Source: Chitinophagaceae bacterium (lineage in GTDB: Bacteria > Bacteroidota > Bacteroidia > Chitinophagales > Chitinophagaceae). From it: DNA of 41,695 nucleotides. The notes beneath the pieces were generated by a model that saw nothing but the letters and a program-made list of their open reading frames with translations, was not told the origin of the DNA and searched no databases. Location: the NCBI GenBank assembly GCA_028288585.1, contig JAQBNL010000009.1, positions 1 through 41,695 on the forward strand, in the 5' to 3' direction. The position numbers and the translations under genes are program-made. Below, piece by piece: positions 1-7,094 of this stretch; the stretch's first letter is position 1; each line of letters begins with the position of its first letter.

Positions 1-105
1 AGCAATTTGATATCGAAAGAAACCGGCGCTGTATTAAGCAAAGATGACAGTGGTAATTACCACATCGTTACCAAGTACGATATTATACAGAGTTTGGCAA
101 AATAA
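1..105 (+). CDS. C-terminal end of a cystathionine beta-synthase-like protein (partial)
   Basis: Frame 1 is open from the first base to a TAA at 103-105, giving 34 residues that end in HIVTKYDIIQSLAK. Endings of the form 'GAVL..(G)NYHIVTKYDIIQ.L' are typical of the last CBS domain of PLP-dependent cystathionine beta-synthases of Bacteroidota (serine or homocysteine metabolism). Only the tail of the regulatory CBS domain is present, so neither the catalytic part nor the start can be judged. Another CBS-domain protein is possible. Confidence 0.6.
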   Translation, partial: SNLISKETGAVLSKDDSGNYHIVTKYDIIQSLAK

Positions 106-183
106 CCCTGTCCCCCGAAGGCGGAACTTAGGTTGTTAGATGTCTTATTAGATTGTTACTCTATAAATATGAATGAACTTGCT

Positions 184-202
184 CCCTTCCTTTCGTGAAG
201 GG
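184..202 (+). terminator. weak hairpin after the CBS-domain gene
   Basis: CCCTTC (184-189) pairs with GAAGGG (197-202) around the loop CTTTCGT. Only a short GCTTTG follows, so this is a poor intrinsic terminator. It lies between the stop at 105 and the convergent gene ending at 252. The rest of 106-251 shows only a repeated TTAGAT/TTGTTA word around 133-165. Confidence 0.3.
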
Positions 203-251
203 GCTTTGTGGAATTTTAATTTTGAATAATGGTTTGTGGGGATGGGCTTTA

Positions 252-920
252 TTATCCCTCTCTCAATACAAATTGCAGTGTAAATAAAGAGCGTATAATT
301 TCAACTTTGGTGCAGATACCATTTTTATAAGTGTAGTAATTAAATTTTCCGTCCGGCATAGTAAGCCTGTACCTGTTATCTTCCATTTTTTTTATGTCTA
401 AATGCTTTTGAAAGTTGGCGGAATAAACTTTAGTTATGGATTCGGGTATTGTTGTATATAGTAGCAGCATATTGTATCGAATAGGATCAAAACTGGTTAA
501 GGTTGATACTCCATCATCTGTTAACTTATAATCTTTTCCTGCTGCTATAGTAGTTTTATTAGCTGTGCCCGAGCCGGTTTGCTTTTGATAAAATGAGGAG
601 TACACCATTATTCCATTGTCATACGCTGCAGTCTCAGCTGTATTATCAGAAAAAGCAAAAATAAATCTTGTCTTTACATCCGATGTCATGCTTAAAAATT
701 TCTTCTGGCCACTGATCATTTCTACAAAACTTATTTGCCCGATAATTTTTCCATTTCTCATCACATCATACATCAACTTTCTTTCCTGTGCAAAGGATGA
801 AACATTAGATATGCAAATCAAAAAAATAAGTATAGTAATTATTTTGAAAACACCGGGATACTTTTTCAATTGGTTATTTTTTATGTAGGGGATTTTCTTT
901 TCAATTTCAGACCTACTCAA
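252..920 (-). CDS. secreted DUF6134-like protein, copy 1
   Basis: Encodes 222 residues at most. A hydrophobic signal segment (about residues 26-45, ending SSFAQ) precedes a mature region beginning ERKLMYDVMRNGKIIGQISF. It is a close paralogue of the next gene upstream on the same strand: both share YDVMRNGK, KKFLSM, TAETAAYD, GIMVYSSFYQ and a C-terminal IRSL..QFVLR. This pattern resembles the uncharacterised Bacteroidota family DUF6134; no catalytic motif is evident. There is no suitable ATG. The longest frame starts at TTG, and a second TTG at 867-869 would give a more normal signal peptide (MKKYPGVFK...). Function unknown; probably periplasmic. Confidence 0.72.
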   Translation of the reverse strand: MSRSEIEKKIPYIKNNQLKKYPGVFKIITILIFLICISNVSSFAQERKLMYDVMRNGKIIGQISFVEMISGQKKFLSMTSDVKTRFIFAFSDNTAETAAYDNGIMVYSSFYQKQTGSGTANKTTIAAGKDYKLTDDGVSTLTSFDPIRYNMLLLYTTIPESITKVYSANFQKHLDIKKMEDNRYRLTMPDGKFNYYTYKNGICTKVEIIRSLFTLQFVLREG

Positions 921-998
921 TATATAACTTTAGTTCTTTGTTATTATTGCTTTTCAGCCAATTAACATATGTTATTTATTAACAAGCGACCGCTTTTG

Positions 999-1592
999 CT
1001 ATCTTAATACAAATTGCACAGTACCTAAACTACGCACAATCTCCACCATGGTGCATATACCATTATTATTATAAGTGTAGTCATTAAATTTTCCATCAGG
1101 AAGTAATAACCTGTATTTATTTTCGGCTATCTTTTTTATGTCCAGCAACATTTGAAAATTACCGGAATAGACCTTATTAACGTTCTTAGGAACATTCGTG
1201 TATAGCAGGAGCGTATTATAGCGAATTGGAAGAAGGCTAATTAATTTTGATTCTCCATTACCTGTTATCTTATAAAATTTGCCGGAGGCTGTTGTTGTTT
1301 TATTAACTATATCGGAGCCGGTTTGTTCTTGATAGAATGATGAATACACCATTATTCCTTTGTCATAGGCTGCGGTTTCCGCTGTATGATCTTTGATTGT
1401 AAGAATCATCGTTGTTTCAACATTGGAATTCATACTGAGAAACTTTTTTTGTCCCTGGGTCAATTCTACAAAACTAATTTCCCCTATAACCTTCCCGTTC
1501 CTCATTACATCATAAATAAACTTTCTCTCCTGTGCGTGAGAGGAATTATATAGGCAAACGCTGAATAGGAGTATGAAAATGTATTTTACCAA
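999..1592 (-). CDS. secreted DUF6134-like protein, copy 2
   Basis: Encodes 197 residues: an N-terminal signal peptide (MVKYIFILLFSVCLYNSSHAQ) then ERKFIYDVMRNGKVIGEISF. It aligns along its whole length with the neighbouring copy at 252-920, so the pair is a tandem duplication that has since diverged. The start codon is TTG, because an in-frame TAA lies a few codons upstream and no ATG is available. A TAnnTTTG box at 1627-1634 on the same strand fits a promoter 35 bases upstream. It resembles DUF6134; biochemical role unknown. Confidence 0.72.
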   Translation of the reverse strand: MVKYIFILLFSVCLYNSSHAQERKFIYDVMRNGKVIGEISFVELTQGQKKFLSMNSNVETTMILTIKDHTAETAAYDKGIMVYSSFYQEQTGSDIVNKTTTASGKFYKITGNGESKLISLLPIRYNTLLLYTNVPKNVNKVYSGNFQMLLDIKKIAENKYRLLLPDGKFNDYTYNNNGICTMVEIVRSLGTVQFVLR

Positions 1593-1626
1593 TGTATTAT
1601 TTTAATTATTCGGGTGGTTTGTTTAT

Positions 1627-1634
1627 CAAATTTA
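1627..1634 (-). promoter_or_regulatory. -7 box (TAAATTTG) of the DUF6134-like gene
   Basis: On the minus strand the sequence reads TAAATTTG, an exact match to the Bacteroidota sigma-A -7 element TAnnTTTG, 35 bases before the TTG start at 1592. A possible -33 TTG lies about 23 bases further upstream. Confidence 0.5.
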
Positions 1635-1802
1635 AAGATTCTGGCGGGGTACTATTTCAATTAACAGTCCTTCTTTAGCTATATAACATATCATTCACAC
1701 GTAGTTTTACTATAATCTTTTAGCAGTTTTACGAGTGGGTATCTGTTTATTTACGATAGCCTACAGTAATTACATCACAGGTAAAAATGAGCGATAACGC
1801 TC

Positions 1803-1833
1803 TTGCACAGGCATAGCCACCAGCCTATCTTTG
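1803..1833 (+). promoter_or_regulatory. promoter TTG-N20-TATCTTTG in the gene-free stretch
   Basis: TTG at 1803-1805 is followed after 20 bases by TATCTTTG at 1826-1833, matching the Bacteroidota -33/-7 promoter. A small hairpin, GAGCG-ataa-CGCTC (1789-1802), abuts the -33 element and could be an operator. Transcription would start near 1840 and run toward the BtuF-like gene at 2280. Confidence 0.5.
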
Positions 1834-1860
1834 TTCCAGAAGTTGATTGATGTTGATTTA

Positions 1861-2090
1861 AACATTAATCCAAAAAATATCCAAATATCCAAAAGTAAAG
1901 ACCAGATTTTAAAGTATCCAAATCCATTAAAAAACCAAAAAAAAATCCGGTATCAGTCAACTTCTTTTTTTTTAAATCCAATAAAATCCAAATAGAGCCG
2001 AAAGGGTAACAGTTTTTTAAAAATAGTTTTAATCCAATATCCAAAGAGAAAAACTGAAATATCCGAATGAATGACCGTCCAATTATCCGT
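1861..2090. repeat. ATCC-word repeat tract
   Basis: At least twelve ATCC units occur in about 230 bases, mostly as AATCCAAA or ATATCCAAA with irregular A/T-rich spacing (for example around 1867-1895, 1915-1925, 1975-1992 and 2034-2042). They do not form an exact tandem array. A small minus-strand reading frame over this tract is low-complexity and is not a credible gene. Confidence 0.6.
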
Positions 2091-2244
2091 TGAAAGAAAC
2101 CAAACCCGAAGGTTAAACACAAAAGTTCAATCCTTCCAAAGACTACGCTGAACCGGAAATCCGGAGAGAGAATAAAAACTCTTTACGCTCAGTCCCCAGG
2201 AAACCAGCCTCACTTTAAAGTGCTTGTTGGTTTAAAAAAGTAAG

Positions 2245-2266
2245 TCCCGCAATTGCGGGATTTTTT
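2245..2266 (+). terminator. intrinsic terminator-like hairpin just before the BtuF-like gene
   Basis: TCCCGCAATTGCGGGA (2245-2260) is a perfect palindrome followed by TTTTTT (2261-2266) and more T-rich sequence. It stops transcripts coming from 1840 or, lying only 14 bases ahead of the ATG at 2280, could act as an attenuator for that gene. Confidence 0.65.
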
Positions 2267-2279
2267 ATTTTTAGGAAAT

Positions 2280-3050
2280 ATGATAATTACTTCGCAGCAT
2301 TTTAAACAGCCTCCTAAAAAAATAATTTCATTAGTTCCCTCGCAAACAGAACTGCTTTCCTGGTTTGGCTTAGAGAAAGAAGTGATTGGTATAACCAAAT
2401 TTTGTGTTCATCCAAAAGAATGGTTTACAACCAAAACAAGAGTTGGCGGAACAAAAAGTATCAACATTGATCTTATAAAAAAACTACAGCCCGATTTAAT
2501 AATTGCCAACAAAGAAGAGAATGTAAAAGAACAAATAGAAGAACTGGCAAATGAATTTAATGTGTGGGTTACTGATGTAAATAATTTGGAAGATGCACTA
2601 CTAATGATAAAAGATGTGGGCGAACTTACTCATAAAAAAGATGAGGCTGAAACACTAACTACTGCAATCAAAAACGAATTCTCGCAACTCGCAACTACAA
2701 ACTATAAACTGCAAACTGCTTATCTCATCTGGCAAAACCCCTACATGACGGTTGGCGGAGATACTTTTATAAATGATATGATGAAGCATTGCGGCCTGCA
2801 CAACGTATTTGAAAATAAACCCCGTTATCCCCAAATAACTTTGGATGAGTTGCATATTACCAATTGCCAATTGATTCTATTATCTTCCGAGCCCTACCCT
2901 TTCAAACAAAAACATGTAGATGAATTACTGCAACAACTGCCCGGCAAAAAAATAATTTTAGCAGATGGAGAAATGTTCAGTTGGTATGGAAGCAGGTTAT
3001 TGCAGGCTCCTGCCTATTTTAAAAATTTATTGGAGTCATTAAATGGATAA
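2280..3050 (+). CDS. BtuF-like cobalamin/siderophore-type substrate-binding protein
   Basis: Encodes 256 residues of the helical-backbone metal-receptor fold (BtuF/FhuD/TroA-like). The N-terminus has KKIISLVPSQTELLSWFGLEKEVIGITKFC; RVGGTKSINIDLIKKLQPDLIIANKEEN is the classic 'GG..p.le.i..l.PDLvi' segment; and a second lobe contains WQNPYMTVGGDTFINDMM. No signal peptide or lipobox is seen, unusual for a transporter-associated binding protein, so it may work in the cytoplasm or be a cobalamin-binding orphan. No permease or ATPase is adjacent. I chose the ATG at 2280 rather than an upstream in-frame TTG (2253) because that TTG lies inside the terminator hairpin. Ligand (B12 or Fe-siderophore) unproven. 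Confidence 0.75.
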   Translation: MIITSQHFKQPPKKIISLVPSQTELLSWFGLEKEVIGITKFCVHPKEWFTTKTRVGGTKSINIDLIKKLQPDLIIANKEENVKEQIEELANEFNVWVTDVNNLEDALLMIKDVGELTHKKDEAETLTTAIKNEFSQLATTNYKLQTAYLIWQNPYMTVGGDTFINDMMKHCGLHNVFENKPRYPQITLDELHITNCQLILLSSEPYPFKQKHVDELLQQLPGKKIILADGEMFSWYGSRLLQAPAYFKNLLESLNG

Positions 3051-3092
3051 TAATTTTTTAAATTAAAGTTATTGACCAATTGCTATTGACTA

Positions 3093-3121
3093 TTGACTAA
3101 TTAGAAAATTCAGTACGTTTG
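3093..3121 (+). promoter_or_regulatory. promoter TTG-N18-TACGTTTG of fbaB
   Basis: TTG at 3093-3095 and TACGTTTG at 3114-3121 are separated by 18 bases, an excellent Bacteroidota promoter, 23 bases before the fbaB ATG. The -33 TTG is part of a TATTGAC word repeated three times between 3070 and 3097. Confidence 0.65.
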
Positions 3122-3144
3122 CAAACATCTTTAAATCAACATAC

Positions 3145-4203
3145 ATGGCATCAAAAAAAATTACAGAATTACTGGGCGACAAGGCTGATTACTTATTAAA
3201 TCATAAGAGTACAACCGTTGACAAATCCACTATCACATTACCCTCTCCAAATCATGTAGACGAAATATGGTCGATGAGCAACCGCAACAACAGGGTAATG
3301 CAAAGCATGCAAAACTTATTAGACCATGGCCGTCTTGGCGGATCAGGGTATTGCTCAATTTTTCCCGTTGACCAGGGTATAGAACACAGTGCCGGCTCAG
3401 CTTTTGCACCTAATCCTATTTATTTTGATCCTGAAAACATTATCAAATTAGCAATAGAAGGCGGATGTAATGGCGTAGCATCTACATTTGGAGTACTGGG
3501 GATTATGAGCCGTAAGTATGCTCATAAAATTCCTTTTATAGTTAAGGTAAACCACAACGAATTTTTAAGTTATCCTAACAAATACGACCAAACAATGTTT
3601 GGCAGTGTAAAAAGCGCCTGGAATATGGGAGCCGTTGGTATTGGAGCAACCATCTATTGGGGAAGTGCAGAGAGTGCAAAGCAGCTAAAAGAAGTTGCAG
3701 AAGCTTTTGAGTATGCACATGAATTAGGTATGTGTACAATACTTTGGTGTTATACCCGTAATAATGCATTTAAGGTAGATGGTATAGATTATCATACCAG
3801 TGCAGATTTAACCGGGCAGGCAAATCATTTGGGCGTTACTATCCAGGCTGATATCATCAAACAAAAAATGCCTACCAACAATGGAGGATACCTTGCAACA
3901 AAGCATGGCAAAACTTCTAAACTGGTATATGAAAAATTAACCAGCGATCATCCTATTGATCTTTGCAGGTACCAGGTTTTAAATTGTTATTCAGGAAGAG
4001 TTGGATTAATTAACAGCGGTGGTGAAAGTATGGGTGAATCTGATTTGCAGGAAGCAGTAACAACTGCAGTTGTAAATAAACGTGCAGGTGGTATGGGATT
4101 AATAATGGGCAGAAAGGCATTTCAAAAACCTTTGAAAGATGGTATTGAATTATTGAATGCAACGCAGGATGTATACTTAGATACAAGCATTACTATTGCA
4201 TGA
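3145..4203 (+). CDS. fbaB: class I fructose-bisphosphate aldolase (FbaB/DhnA type)
   Basis: Encodes 352 residues, the usual length of the archaeal-type class I aldolase, a metal-independent enzyme that cleaves fructose-1,6-bisphosphate to dihydroxyacetone phosphate and glyceraldehyde-3-phosphate in glycolysis/gluconeogenesis. Visible family features are [12 protein letters not shown] (71-82), VKVNHNEF (133-140), [12 protein letters not shown] (163-174), the strand IQADIIKQK (233-241) whose Lys239 is the likely Schiff-base lysine, and the phosphate-binding [11 protein letters not shown] and [13 protein letters not shown] near the C-terminus. The ATG at 3145 follows a strong promoter. No class II aldolase is in the window. 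Confidence 0.95.
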   Translation: MASKKITELLGDKADYLLNHKSTTVDKSTITLPSPNHVDEIWSMSNRNNRVMQSMQNLLDHGRLGGSGYCSIFPVDQGIEHSAGSAFAPNPIYFDPENIIKLAIEGGCNGVASTFGVLGIMSRKYAHKIPFIVKVNHNEFLSYPNKYDQTMFGSVKSAWNMGAVGIGATIYWGSAESAKQLKEVAEAFEYAHELGMCTILWCYTRNNAFKVDGIDYHTSADLTGQANHLGVTIQADIIKQKMPTNNGGYLATKHGKTSKLVYEKLTSDHPIDLCRYQVLNCYSGRVGLINSGGESMGESDLQEAVTTAVVNKRAGGMGLIMGRKAFQKPLKDGIELLNATQDVYLDTSITIA

Positions 4204-4213
4204 TAACAAATTA

Positions 4214-4284
4214 GCGCATTAGTCATTGGGTAAATTGGTCATTAATTCATGGAATATATTAGCCGCCAAACCCAATGACTAATG
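4214..4284. repeat. inverted repeat between fbaB and accD
   Basis: CATTAGTCATTGGG (4214-4227) is exactly inverted as CCCAATGACTAATG (4271-4284), with about 43 bases between. The loop holds another copy of the word (TTGGTCATTAATTC). The right arm contains an ATG at 4275 in frame with accD. It could form a long hairpin in the mRNA leader. Confidence 0.7.
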
Positions 4285-4301
4285 ACTTAATTACCTTAGT
4301 T

Positions 4302-5222
4302 ATGAGTACACGACACGAAGAAGATTTTGATGCAAACCTTGCAGGTGAAGAAGGGGAAGGCGGCGAGGAAACAAGGCGCAGCTGGTTCAGGAGAATAAAG
4401 AAAAATATCACCACGTCTACAAAAGATAAAAAAGAAGCCCCTGACGGGTTATGGACCAAATGCCCCAATTGTAAATTAACACTTACAGTTTCTGATCTTA
4501 GGGAGAATTTATTTGTGTGCCCTAAATGCGAGCATCACCATCGTATTGGCAGTGAAGAATATTTTACTATTTTATTTGATAATGATGAATATACAGAGCT
4601 GTTTGCCAATATAAAGTCTAAGGATTATTTAGGCTTTGTTGATTTAAAGCCCTACCAGCAGCGCCTTGATGAAACGTATGCAAAATCAAATATTCATGAT
4701 TCCATTACGGTTGCCCACGGCAAAGTGAATGCGCATGACCTTGTTGTTGCCTGTATGGATTTTGAATTTATCGGTGGCAGCCTGGGTAGTGTTATGGGAG
4801 AAAAAATTGCAAGAGCATGTGATTACTGCATTGAACATAAAATTCCTTTTATGATCATTAATAAAAGTGGTGGCGCAAGAATGATGGAAAGCGCTTTTTC
4901 ATTAATGCAGCTGGCAAAAACATCAGGCAAGTTATCACAGCTTTCTGATGCAAAAATTCCTTACTTCTCACTTTGTACTGACCCTACTTTTGGCGGCACT
5001 ACTGCTTCGTTTGCCATGCTAGGTGATATTATAATGGCTGAACCCGGGGCACTGATTGGATTTGCCGGCCCACGTGTTATAAAAGAAACAATTAAAAAAG
5101 ATTTACCGCCCGGTTTCCAGCGCAGCGAATTTATTTTGGAGCATGGTTTTTTAGATTTTATTGTTCATCGAAAACATCTCAAGGAAAAGATGACACAGCT
5201 TTTAGTGTTATTTGCAAATTAA
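4302..5222 (+). CDS. accD: acetyl-CoA carboxylase carboxyltransferase subunit beta
   Basis: Encodes 306 residues. AccD with AccA transfers the carboxyl group from carboxybiotin to acetyl-CoA to make malonyl-CoA, the first step of fatty acid synthesis. The zinc ribbon is visible as WTKCPNCKLTL...VCPKCEHHHRI. Crotonase-fold signatures follow: GGSLGSVMGEKIARA, NKSGGARMMESAFSLMQLAKTSG, DPTFGGTTASFAMLGD and GFAGPRVI, then EHGFLDFIVHR at the end. An acidic stretch (EEDFDANLAGEEGEGGEE) precedes the usual WF.RIKK start. I prefer ATG 4302 over ATG 4275 because the latter sits in an inverted repeat and adds nine non-conserved residues. Confidence 0.96.
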   Translation: MSTRHEEDFDANLAGEEGEGGEETRRSWFRRIKKNITTSTKDKKEAPDGLWTKCPNCKLTLTVSDLRENLFVCPKCEHHHRIGSEEYFTILFDNDEYTELFANIKSKDYLGFVDLKPYQQRLDETYAKSNIHDSITVAHGKVNAHDLVVACMDFEFIGGSLGSVMGEKIARACDYCIEHKIPFMIINKSGGARMMESAFSLMQLAKTSGKLSQLSDAKIPYFSLCTDPTFGGTTASFAMLGDIIMAEPGALIGFAGPRVIKETIKKDLPPGFQRSEFILEHGFLDFIVHRKHLKEKMTQLLVLFAN

Positions 5223-5243
5223 TACGGTGAATTGTAAGCGGTC

Positions 5244-5309
5244 AAGTTGTGAGTTTTAAACGATAAATATTTGTATTATTCACGATTGACAACTCACATC
5301 TCACAACTT
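5244..5309. repeat. inverted repeat between accD and smpB
   Basis: AAGTTGTGAG (5244-5253) is exactly inverted as CTCACAACTT (5300-5309). The right side carries tandem variants of the same word (AACTCACATCTCACAACTTACAACTC). The spacer is AT-rich. It ends about 12 bases before the smpB start. Confidence 0.65.
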
Positions 5310-5320
5310 ACAACTCATCA

Positions 5321-5758
5321 ATGGAGCTTAGTAACCGCAAAGCATATTACGAATATCATTTTGAAGCAAAATATATTGCAGGTATGGTATTGAGTGGTAC
5401 CGAAATAAAATCTATCAGAACAGGTAAAGTAAGTTTTAATGATAGCTATTGCATTTTTGATAAAGGCGAGCTCTATGTAAAAAGCCTGCACATTGCTGAA
5501 TACAATTTTGGTAATATTCATAACCATCAGCCCATGCAGGAAAGAAAATTATTGCTGCAGAAAAAAGAATTAAGAAAACTGGAAAATAAAATAAAAGAGA
5601 AAGGCTATACAATTATTCCTTTAAAAATATTTATCAGCGAGAAAGGATTTGCAAAAATGGAAATTGGTTTAGGCAAAGGGAAAAAGATATTCGATAAAAG
5701 AGAAACCATTAAAGCAAGAGAAACCGACAGGGATGTAAAAAGAAAATATGGGATTTAA
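5321..5758 (+). CDS. smpB: SsrA-binding protein SmpB
   Basis: Encodes 145 residues, the normal size. SmpB binds tmRNA and delivers it to stalled ribosomes in trans-translation. Recognised features are NRKAYYEYHFEAKYIAGMVLSGTEIKSIR at the N-terminus (the conserved 'G.eL.GtEvKS.R' block), SFNDSYCIFDKGELYVKSLHI, and the basic C-terminal tail (KARETDRDVKRKYGI), which in the family inserts into the mRNA channel. The ATG directly follows an intergenic inverted repeat. The stop is two bases from the stop of the convergent next gene. No tmRNA gene is seen in the window. Confidence 0.97.
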   Translation: MELSNRKAYYEYHFEAKYIAGMVLSGTEIKSIRTGKVSFNDSYCIFDKGELYVKSLHIAEYNFGNIHNHQPMQERKLLLQKKELRKLENKIKEKGYTIIPLKIFISEKGFAKMEIGLGKGKKIFDKRETIKARETDRDVKRKYGI

Positions 5759-5760
5759 AT

Positions 5761-7020
5761 TTACTTGCTAACATTTAAATCCTGCAATTCTTTAAACGCA
5801 TTATATACCTCGCTACATTTTTTAGTGTACCGGGTGTTTTTGGATGGATCCACCCAGTGATAAAAGCCAATAATGTTTTGCTTTTGCGAAGCGTTTACAT
5901 TTTCATACTTACTGTCTTTTAATTTTAGTAACCATGCATCATATGTAGCATCAGCAAGGCTGTACTCACATATAGCAGTGGGTTTGCCTGTATCAAAATC
6001 AATATCCTTCAGGTTAAGTCCCTGCTGCTTTAATTGTTTTAAGTGCCCTGAATACTTTTGCAGAATGGTATCAAAACTCTGAACAAAATATTTTTCAGCC
6101 AAAGCCGTAGGTGTTTTAAACTTAAGCGATCTTAAGGGGCCGACTTTTGGTAACACACGAATAAAAAAAGATACGATGGTGGGAAAAAATCCGGGATGTT
6201 TATAGCCAGTGCCAAACTCTTTATTATATTCTTTTTGACGCATCCTGTACCTGAATCTTTTGCTTGTTTCTGTTGAATCTTTTTTTAATATATCAGTTCT
6301 TCTTGAAGCCCAGGCAGCTTTTGTTATAACAGGGAATATATTTGCCACTACCCAGCGAAATGTTTCAACCGACAGCGAAAAACGGTTTTTAAAAACATCA
6401 TTAATATTTAATCCATAGGTTTCAGAAAAGGCTTTTGCCAATACAGCCGTATCTACTTTAAAGCCGATTAAATCTTTGTAAGCCTGTGATGCATAATTTC
6501 CCTTTGCGATTTGAAGAACATCAAAACCGAACTCCATCCGCATATGCGAAATTTGATTGTCTGCAAAAGTTATTTCGCTTCCATACTTCCTGCGAAGCTT
6601 TGGATAAACCAGCGGCACACTTCTATTCGTTGCTATAGGATGCCCATAATTATCTGCATTGTAATGAGACAAAAAACCGATAGCAAAAGCATACTGGTTA
6701 ATATTGCCGGCACCTTTAAGTAATGCATTAACCATATCACCGCTTCGCACATAATGAACAAGGTCTGTAAATAAAGGGCTTCCGAAAGGATAAAATCCCA
6801 TATCAGGCGCTACTGCGCCGCCATACGCATAAGCATGAGCTTCCTTTTGTTCTTCTGCGGTGGCAGATGGATACTTTGCTTTTAATAATGGCAAAATTGA
6901 TTTTTCCCAGAGAGCATCAATAATGGCTTCATGCGTAAGCACTCCAAAAGAATTTCCATACAATGGAAGAAAGAAGATTAATGCAAACAGCAAAAATTTA
7001 TTTGTAATTTTTTTTTTCAT
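5761..7020 (-). CDS. secreted zinc-dependent phospholipase C-like protein
   Basis: Encodes 419 residues with an N-terminal signal peptide (KKKITNKFLLFALIFFLPLYGNSFG). The mature N-terminus carries the metal-binding pattern of the zinc-dependent phospholipase C family: VLTHEAIIDALW, YGGAVAPDMGFYPFG, DLVHYVRSGDMV, AFAIGFLSHYNADNYGHP and ISHMRMEFGFDV, which supply the His/Asp ligands. The C-terminal half has basic and aromatic stretches and no recognised domain. Such proteins are common in Bacteroidota, but their substrate is unknown; phospholipase activity is not assured. It is convergent with smpB, with only two bases between the stops. Confidence 0.8.
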   Translation of the reverse strand: MKKKITNKFLLFALIFFLPLYGNSFGVLTHEAIIDALWEKSILPLLKAKYPSATAEEQKEAHAYAYGGAVAPDMGFYPFGSPLFTDLVHYVRSGDMVNALLKGAGNINQYAFAIGFLSHYNADNYGHPIATNRSVPLVYPKLRRKYGSEITFADNQISHMRMEFGFDVLQIAKGNYASQAYKDLIGFKVDTAVLAKAFSETYGLNINDVFKNRFSLSVETFRWVVANIFPVITKAAWASRRTDILKKDSTETSKRFRYRMRQKEYNKEFGTGYKHPGFFPTIVSFFIRVLPKVGPLRSLKFKTPTALAEKYFVQSFDTILQKYSGHLKQLKQQGLNLKDIDFDTGKPTAICEYSLADATYDAWLLKLKDSKYENVNASQKQNIIGFYHWVDPSKNTRYTKKCSEVYNAFKELQDLNVSK

Positions 7021-7094
7021 TAATCAGAAGTAAACAGTTTTTACATCACGTATTTATATTATTGACAAAAAACATGCTACAAAATAAGCCGCCG

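Larger units (their letters stand above)
1840..2266 (+). ncRNA. candidate long leader or small RNA upstream of the BtuF-like gene
   Basis: The gene-free region 1593-2279 carries a promoter at 1803-1833 and a terminator-like hairpin at 2245-2266, predicting a transcript of about 430 nt. Its 5' half (1861-2090) is dominated by repeated ATCCAAA-like words. Its 3' half is more structured: CCGG-AAAT-CCGG (2153-2164), a self-complementary CACTTTAAAGTG (2211-2222) inside AAACCA (2201-2206)/TGGTTT (2228-2233), then the terminator 14 bases before the ATG at 2280. This could be a regulated leader (attenuator or riboswitch) or an independent RNA. I see no RNase P, tmRNA or TPP signature. Existence of the RNA is inference. 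Confidence 0.3.

Noticed and set aside
1865-2122. Minus-strand open frame of 85 codons in the repeat tract
   Set aside because: Phe/Leu/Lys low-complexity translation of the ATCC repeat; no signal, motif or promoter.
2120-2140. GTTCAATCC, which resembles a tRNA T-loop
   Set aside because: The flanking stem pairs at only three of five positions and no acceptor, D or anticodon arms are present.
1840-2266. RNase P RNA, tmRNA or TPP riboswitch in the gene-free stretch
   Set aside because: None of the conserved blocks of these RNAs could be found.
2253-2279. Upstream TTG start for the BtuF-like gene
   Set aside because: It lies within the perfect terminator hairpin and adds nine non-conserved residues.
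3070-3100. Tandem TATTGAC units as a CRISPR or phage-integrase site
   Set aside because: Only three short units without uniform spacers, and no cas or integrase genes are nearby.
4275-4301. Upstream ATG for accD
   Set aside because: It falls in the inverted repeat and the added residues do not match AccD; not excluded experimentally.
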